From the NCBI GenBank assembly GCA_001600635.1, contig BCKL01000038.1, positions 124,001-188,000 on the forward strand: a stretch of DNA of 64,000 bases, in the 5' to 3' direction. Origin of the DNA: Leucosporidium creatinivorum (Eukaryota; Basidiomycota; Microbotryomycetes; Leucosporidiales; Leucosporidiaceae). The notes beneath the pieces were generated by a model. The model made no database searches. It had not been told where the DNA came from and worked only from the letters and a program-made list of their open reading frames with translations. Positions 57,880 to 64,000 of the stretch are shown in pieces. The position numbers were made by a program, and so were the translations under genes. How positions within the stretch are numbered: the stretch's first letter is position 1; each line of letters starts with the position of its first letter.

Positions 57880-60092
57880 CTAACCTCTCCGACTCTCCAG
57901 CGCCGAAAACTCGAGCACAAACTCCTTGCGCACTCGTTCCCACACGGTCGGGTCAAAGATGCTATTAAGATCACACGCCGTCAGGTTTCATCCCGAGAGA
58001 GAAGGGAGGAAGAGATAGAACTTGAACGTACATGTAGCTCCCCCTCTCGTACGAACTCGTCTTCTGCGTCGGCTCGGTGCCCGCCTCCTTGGTCAACCAC
58101 AGGCGCAGCTCCTTGTGATACCGCCAGTTGTGCTTGTACCTGTTTGATCATCGACCTCTGTCAGCTTCTCTTCTCCCTCCCTGCCTCCTCGGAGGAGAAA
58201 GAGAGAGCTCGGTACTCACAGCTCATGCGCCGCCATCTCCTGCATCGCATCCCTCGGCTGCGAGTAAAAGATGAAGAACAACGTCTCGTCGCTAAAGTTG
58301 CCAATCTTGCTCTGCGCGGGTGGGGGCTGGACATTGTAGCAGCTGGGCAGGTGGAACTCGGGCTCAATGTTCAACGCCGAGGCCGCTTTGCTGTCGGACC
58401 AGGGGGTGATGAAGGTTGAGTAGAGGTTGCTGTTTTGAGGTGAGGGGGAGCGTTAGCGAGCGCGCGAAAAGGAGGAAGGAGAGAGAGAAGGGAGAGGAAA
58501 GGACACTCACTCGGTAGCCCCCAAATCCAATCCCAAGCTCGTCAAATCGCTCCCCAACGCCAACATGCTCAAATCCGGATCCGTCGTCTTGATAATCTGC
58601 AACAGCCCGAGCAAGCCATACCTATCCGCCGGGCTGAAGAGGACTTGATCGGCTGGCGTTTGGGGGGCGAGGGAAGTTGGAGGAAGGCCGCCGCCCCCGC
58701 CGGAGAGGGAGCTGGGAAGAGAAGAGCTGTTGGAAGGAGCGCCGACTGCTCGGGGGACTCCTGGAGGGGGTGCGGAGGAGGAGGGGGAGCGCAGCGAGTC
58801 GGAGGTTGCTGGTGGGGGGAGGGGGGAGGAAGCTGCTCCGCCGAGGTTGGCACCGTTGTTGAGTGGAGGTTGGGCGTGTTGGGATGGAGGTGTCGAGGCC
58901 CATGGCTGTTGCTGCTGCTGTTGGGAAGCGTTGCCGCCGGAGGAGGACGAGGAGGGCTTGTTGGCGAAGGCCTGTGGTTGCTCGAATCGTTTCGTCGGCG
59001 AGGACGGTGGAGAGAAGAGAAAGATCAGCCTACAAATCCCTAACAAGTCTACCTTCCGCCTCCTACTCGTCTACATCCCTCCCTCGCCTCGGTACCAGCA
59101 AGCTGAAACCCGTAAAACCAACCCACCTTAGCCGCGTCCTGTCCTTGTCCACCGCTGGAAGGCATCCTCTGCTGCTGTCCAGCCTGACCATTCATACTGC
59201 CCAATAAATTGGCTCTATGCTGCTGCTGCTGCTGCAATGCGGCCATGGCGCTCGCTTGCTCCTGTCCGTTGGAAGGAGGGGGGGGAAGGTTGGAGGCGGA
59301 AGGAGCAGTGGACCTGGCGACGCCGCCGGGGAGGAGCGAGATGCCGTTCATCTGTTGTTGGCCGTTCATTTGCTGTTCGGTGAGAGAGAAGGGGGAAAGA
59401 GCGGGAAAGTCGGAGGAGGGGGAGGGGGAGGAGAAGGACCTCGTTGGTGCGCTGGTCGAGGAGAGGTGTTGGCCTGGTGCTGGTGCTGCTGCTGCTGTGT
59501 TGTTGGTTAAGGGTGGTGGTGGTGGATGAGTGCTGTTGCCTGCTTGTGAAGCGTAAGACGACGAGAGCGTCGGCGTTGGCTGTTGCTGAGGCGGAGGAGG
59601 GAGTGAGGTTGAGGCTGAGGAGGAAGTGGCTGCTTGCTGCTGTTGCTGTTGGAGTTGTTGGCCCAGAGCAGGAAAGTCTGAAGGGTCGAGGTTGCCTTCA
59701 GGGGGTGGTCCTCCTGCTGTGTAGACGGCGACGAGAGAGCGAGACGACGACGACGACGACGACGACGAGGAGCGGGAGCAAGAGGGAGAGAGAGAGAGAG
59801 TTGCGAGCGAGGCGTCAGCTACTGAGTTCGATTCGGCGTGACCCATCACTACTCTCCTACAGAAGCGAGGATCTCTGTAATGTAGCAATGTACACTGACC
59901 TGTAGGAGCTGCACCTAAATTGAACTGTCCCCTCCCAAACGGCGGTGATTGCACTCCTGGGGCAACAGCAGCTCCGCTCCCTTGTCGTCCTGCTACAGGG
60001 AACCTCACCGGTAATCCTTGTCCTACGCCTGGATAGCTTCCTGATCCTACTGCGCTCCCTAGTACTCCGCCTCGGAATGGTGGTAACGACAT
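57880..60092 (-). CDS. NOT2: CCR4-NOT complex subunit NOT2 (CNOT2)
   Basis: ATG 60092 opens MSLPPFRGGVLGSAVGSGSY, and the first exon ends FGRGQFNLGAAPT. After a long microsatellite-bearing intron comes GGPPPEGNLDPSDFPALGQQ, then Gln/Ser/Pro-rich low complexity including a second DFPAL (SSDFPALSPFSL). The C-terminal NOT2/3/5 domain follows: LFSPADRYGLLGLLQIIKTT, DLSMLALGSDLTSLGLDLGA, LYSTFITPWSDSKAASAL, EPEFHLPSCYNVQPPPAQSK, FFIFYSQPRDAMQEMAAHEL, YNHWRYH-like KHNWRYHKELRLWLTKE and FDPTVWERVRKEFVLEF, stop 57880. NOT2 pairs with NOT5/NOT3 on the NOT1 C-terminus in the deadenylase complex controlling mRNA decay and translation. All core motifs are present. Confidence 0.88.
59743..59768. repeat. 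(GAC)n microsatellite inside NOT2 intron 1
   Basis: Nearly nine GAC units (GTC on the coding strand) lie between the branch-site-like AGCTGACGC and the acceptor, making this intron unusually long. As translated it would be poly-Ser, but it is removed by splicing in the best model. Confidence 0.8.
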
Positions 60093-60695
60093 GGCTTCAA
60101 ACGGGCGAAGAGAGATCTGGAGGAGTGGGGAGAGAGAGAGGAGAGAGAGGGATCAGCTGCTGCAGCTGAGTACAGTCGTAGGGCGGCAGGCTGCAGCTCG
60201 GCTCTACAGAGCTACACCTCGCCACTGCTCTCCTACTCACTTGTACACAGCTACTCGTTGGCTAGAGCCTGATGAGCTGATCCCACTCGCTCAACTTGGA
60301 CTTGCGATTCGGGGCGATTAGAAGCTCGGACTTGCAGTCGAATACTCGCTTCTCGACGCGCGGCTGCTCTCCGTCTACTCAGCTACAGCTCCACAATAAT
60401 AGATTCAAGGAGTTACGCCGCGCCGCCTCTTTAGCCTGCTCTCTGCCTCCAGCGCCAGCTCGGCGCTCCGAGTCGATCCTCCCTTCGCCGAGCGAGCGAG
60501 CCCTGACCTGCCTCGAGCTGTGAACCGCCCTCCAAACGATGTAGCAGACGGTGCCCAACAGTTCTTAACTCAAACTCCTGTTCTCCAAATACGTAGAGCT
60601 ACCAGTCCCCTTCGCACCGGCTCTGCTCGGCGCGGCGCGGCGCACACTCGTTCCCCATTCCGATCCTCCTGCCACGCCCTACAGCTCCCCCCTAC
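60093..60695. other. Intergenic, about 600 bp
   Basis: NOT2 promoter and HCS1 3' flank. Several CTACAG/CAGCTACAG words (60190-60215, 60380). No gene seen. Confidence 0.45.
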
Positions 60696-63600
60696 TCACT
60701 CGGGCACCACGACCCAAGCCTCCTCCTCCAACCACTGCATCCACCTCCTCAGATACCCCGAGCCTTTGGATACCGTCTCCGAGTCGCCCACTACGACGAG
60801 TTGGCGGCGAGGGCGGGTCATGGCTCTGCTCTCGGTTTCGAGCGTCAGCGTCAGCGAGGGGAGGGAGGAACAAAGGAAAAGAAGGGAGAGGGAGAGGGAG
60901 AGCAGACTCGAGAGAGGAGACGTACACGTTCAACCGCCGCTCGTCGGCTAGGAATCCAACTTCTCCCTGTTTCGGCGGCGCCCAAACCCAACCCATCAGC
61001 CCTCCTCACTCGCCACCTCCCAAAGAAAAAGAGGAGAGAGAAGAAAAAAAAAACCAAAAACTCACCGTCTCATTACTCCTAACCAAACTAATCACCACCA
61101 CCTCATTCTCTCTCCCCTGCATGCCGTCCACGCTGCCCACCTCGATCTCCGGCCAGCGTGGGTGGAGGAGCGAGGCGAGGAGCGTCACTTGGGCGTTGTA
61201 GGGTGAGAGGAGGGTGATGTAGGAGGGTGGGAGACCGGACGCGATCTGATGGCGCGGGCGTGGGCGTGGGTTGGGTTGGGATGGGATGGGTCAGCGAGCG
61301 CCGAGGAGCACGCCGAGAAGGGGGAAGAGAGCGAGAGAGAGAGAGAGAGACAACGCACGAGTTGTTCCACGTATTTGACACACAGATCCGCCTCATTCTC
61401 GTTTGACTTGGAGGAAGCGCCGAAGGAGCTTGAGCCTGAGTCGCCCGAACGCTCGTACATGGCGAGACCGGCGGCTGTGGCGGAGCGGACGTAAGGGATG
61501 TGATGTGAGGAGGAGGAGGCGGAGAGAGGAGGAAGGGAGAGAGACCAAGTCAGTCACCCACCCGCGCTGCGCCGAGCTCAAAACCGGCCGAAACGAAAGA
61601 AAGAGAAAGCAGCCCAACTCGACTCACTATCAATGAACACGACCTCCTCCCCCAGTACACCCTCGTCCCCTGCCCCTCCCTCCTTCTCCCCACCATCATC
61701 GATCAACCCACTCACTCTCCGCTCGGCGCACCCCTCACTAACCCTCAGCTCCCCGCCATACATCTCGCGACTCGGAAACTGACAGATCTTGTCGTTGAAC
61801 CGGTACGAGGTGGACAGCATGGTGCGAATGGTGGGGCCGTGGAGGGCGAGGAGGCGTTCGAACAAGGTCAAAGCTAGGGCGGAGGAAGGAGCTAGAGGGA
61901 AGGGTTTGCTGAGGGTGCTGGTGGGTAGAGGTGGAGGTGGGGGAGAGGGGGGGAGGGAGAGGGCGTCGAGCGAGGGAGGAGGAGGAGCTGGCGCTGAGGC
62001 TGAGGACGAGTCCGAGTTCGAGACGGCGGTAGAGTCTTGTGTTCTCGGCTGCACTGGCGTCGGTTCGTCTTCGTCCATTGGAGGAGGACAAGTCGAAGGT
62101 AGAGGAGGCGTCTTCTCCTTGATCTTGATCTCCTCCTTCTTCTGCGACGATGAGGGTTTCTTCTTCTTCCCCTCCTTCGCTCCCCCCGCCGAGGAGCTCG
62201 AGTGCGAATCAAGCGTTTTGATCGTCGGCGGTAGTTGTAGATGATCTCCGGCCTATTCAAGCGGATTCACAGCAAGTCAGCAATCGATCATCCAGCACTG
62301 CGAGAAAGGAAGGGGGAGCGGTCGGACGCCCAGCCCAACGCACCAGGATAAGTTTGGTCGCTCTCGGTTGATTGGCGAGAGGGATCCAACATGCCGGCTC
62401 AGTCGCTTGAGCAGCTTCATCAATGACGATGACGTCGAAATGCTGGTTCTGGAGGACTCGGGAGCCGACTCTATCTCGAAAACGAAACGTAAACTCGAGG
62501 ATCAGCGCCTGCACCGAGCTCATCGCCGAGCCTTCCAATCTCGAAAGCGAGCAAGAGAACGAACGCACCCATGAGTCGTCCCCAAAACGACCTTCGCCTT
62601 CCCCACCACCTCCCCCACCACACCCCCTTCCCTCCTCCTATAATCCCTCCTCAACTCCCTGACCTCTTCCCAGCCTTTCTTCCTCTCGCTCCCCCTCACT
62701 CTCTCCTTGCCTGTGATCCGGAGCTTCCCTTCAAGCGACTCGAGCTCGGATTTGATGTCGGAAACGAGTGCTGAACTGTCGGAGGAGGAAGACTGCGAAT
62801 CGAGCGTGTAGGGTGTTAGGGAAGTGAGCACTCGGGCGGGGTGGCCGAGCCTTGTCAATGGAATCGGCGTCGCCAGCCTCGGGTCCACGTCGGTGGGGGC
62901 GGAGGCGGAAGCCGGGCGCGCGGCGAGACGTTGCAAGACGTTATCGACGCTGAGGTTGGATCCACCGCAGACGAGCACTCGCAGGCGTTGGACGAGGACC
63001 AACTGCCGAATCACTTCGACGAGGGTTTGGGTCTTGCCCGTCCCTGGTGGGCCCCAGATTAGGGAGAGAGAGTGCGTGAGAGCATGTTGGACGGCGAGTT
63101 GTTGGGAGGGGTTTAGAGTTGGGTCGAGGAAGGTGAAGGAGGGGGGGAGGGGGGTTGGAGGAGCGGGCGAGGTCAGGCCTAGGCAGAGGGAGATCAAGGG
63201 TGGGAGAGGAGAGGGGGAGGCGAGTTGGCGGATGACGGAGCGGAGGGAGGTGATTTGTCGGGTGTAGGTAGATGGATTGGAGAGCTTGAGCCTGTTCAGA
63301 GCGGGAGGGAGCGAGATGGCCGAATGAAGATCAGCACAAGGTCGTACAGCTACAGACAGAGCAAGCACGTACAATCGAATGTTCGAAGGTACTTCCTCGC
63401 CTTCATCCCCCTCATTAGCACCCTTGCCGGCTCCTCCCAGTGCAATGACGATTCGCTTCTCCTGCACCTTCCAAACGACGCCCTCCAAGCCTCCTTCTGT
63501 ACCCTGTCCACCCCCAACAGCAGTCGTATCACCCTTCTTCTTTCCCTTGCCCTTTGCTCCAGCTCCAGCTCCATCGCCCAGCAAGACGACACTATCGCCC

Positions 63601-63848
63601 GACCTAAATCCATGAGGAGGGAACGTCTGCTCCTGATGATGGGCCAAGCTGCGTTCCAAGTCGACTAGAGTTCGTCCGCCTAGTCCTAGAGAGGTTTTGA
63701 CGGGTTGTAGTCCGCCGAGAGCGATTCCTTTGGCAACGAGTTGGTTGAAGGGGCATGAGGAGGAGAGGAGAGAGGTTTCAGTTTCTTCGGCTTGTTGCTC
63801 GGCTGAGGTGAGGGTGATGAGCCGTTCGAGGAAGGGGATTGCCGTCAT
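60696..63848 (-). CDS. HCS1: SF1B DNA helicase, HCS1/IGHMBP2 type
   Basis: ATG 63848 opens MTAIPFLERLITLTSAEQQ. A beta-barrel-like region follows (LGGRTLVDLERSLAHHQ, FRSGDSVVLLGDG). Helicase motifs: LNPSQQLAVQHAL (Q-like), LIWGPPGTGKTQTLVEVI (I), VLGTTHG (Ic), FDVIVIDEAAQATEP (II), DHLQLPPTI (III), LSTSYRFNDKICQFPS (IV), IEVGSVDGMQGRENEVVVIS (V), and VGFLADERRLNV with AMTRPRRQLVVVGDSE (VI). It ends WVVVPE, stop 60696. An insertion of about 120 residues, Lys-rich then Pro/Ser-rich, lies between motifs III and IV. Yeast Hcs1 is a DNA polymerase alpha-associated 5'-3' helicase; human IGHMBP2 is the relative. No R3H or zinc-finger domain is seen at the C-terminus. Confidence 0.88.
61333..61350. 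repeat. (GA)n run in an HCS1 intron
   Basis: A GA dinucleotide run, polypyrimidine on the coding strand, within an intron between the motif IV and V exons. Confidence 0.7.
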
Positions 63849-64000
63849 GAGAGGTGATGAGGTGCAGAAGACTAGGTAAAAGTAGGAGGGAAAGAGGGTG
63901 CTTCACGTGACCCGAGCTGACTTGAGGACTTTGAAACGGCCAAGTCGAAACTCGCTCTCTTGTGCTCGTCGTCGTCGTCGCTCGTCTCGCCAGGGCCACG
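63849..64000. other. HCS1 upstream region to window edge
   Basis: 152 bp, GC-rich, with a CGTCGTCGTCGTCG run near 63970. Presumably HCS1 promoter. No gene assignable. Confidence 0.4.

Overview
The window looks like nuclear DNA of a basidiomycete fungus, most probably a GC-rich, intron-dense red yeast of the Microbotryomycetes/Sporidiobolales type. The lineage is an inference from gene content, fungal-only families (FunK1 kinase, ZRG17-type transporter, STE6 exporter) and introns of about 55-70 nt with GTGAGT-like donors and a CTGAC/CTAAC branch site shortly before the acceptor. I saw no rRNA, tRNA, CRISPR, viral element or classical transposon.

0-24 kb is a rearranged, paralogue-rich region. 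Two APH-like kinases (minus) flank an orphan copy of the 3' end of SAC3. After them come MED1, an F-box-type gene, a ZRG17-like zinc-transport partner, a WW-domain protein, a second F-box-type gene with an internal stop, acidic/basic low-complexity exons with a tandem exon-intron duplication, a FunK1 kinase, SAC3 itself, and a third F-box-type gene. The SAC3 tail and its orphan copy form an inverted repeat of about 1.65 kb enclosing about 18.5 kb. The orphan tail is open, while the tail attached to SAC3 carries a frameshift and stops.

24-38 kb holds a secreted modular Cys-rich protein, NAD-specific glutamate dehydrogenase GDH2, a RidA-family protein with a probable mitochondrial presequence, an HSL-type alpha/beta hydrolase and a small membrane protein, all on the minus strand. 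Several intergenic stretches are about 1 kb.

38-64 kb holds a Ser/Thr kinase with large insertions (plus) and a 9-kb gene (plus) combining an RPA1N-like N-terminus with a TRANK1-like SF1 helicase, a helical repeat region and a CCCH zinc finger. On the minus strand are a full-length STE6-type ABC exporter, CCR4-NOT subunit NOT2, and an HCS1/IGHMBP2-type helicase. Most of these are unrelated housekeeping genes (transcription, mRNA export and decay, nitrogen catabolism, helicases) without operon logic. The main oddities are the SAC3 inverted repeat, the splice-site and exon duplications, and the shared stop-codon/intron arrangement of the three F-box-type paralogues.
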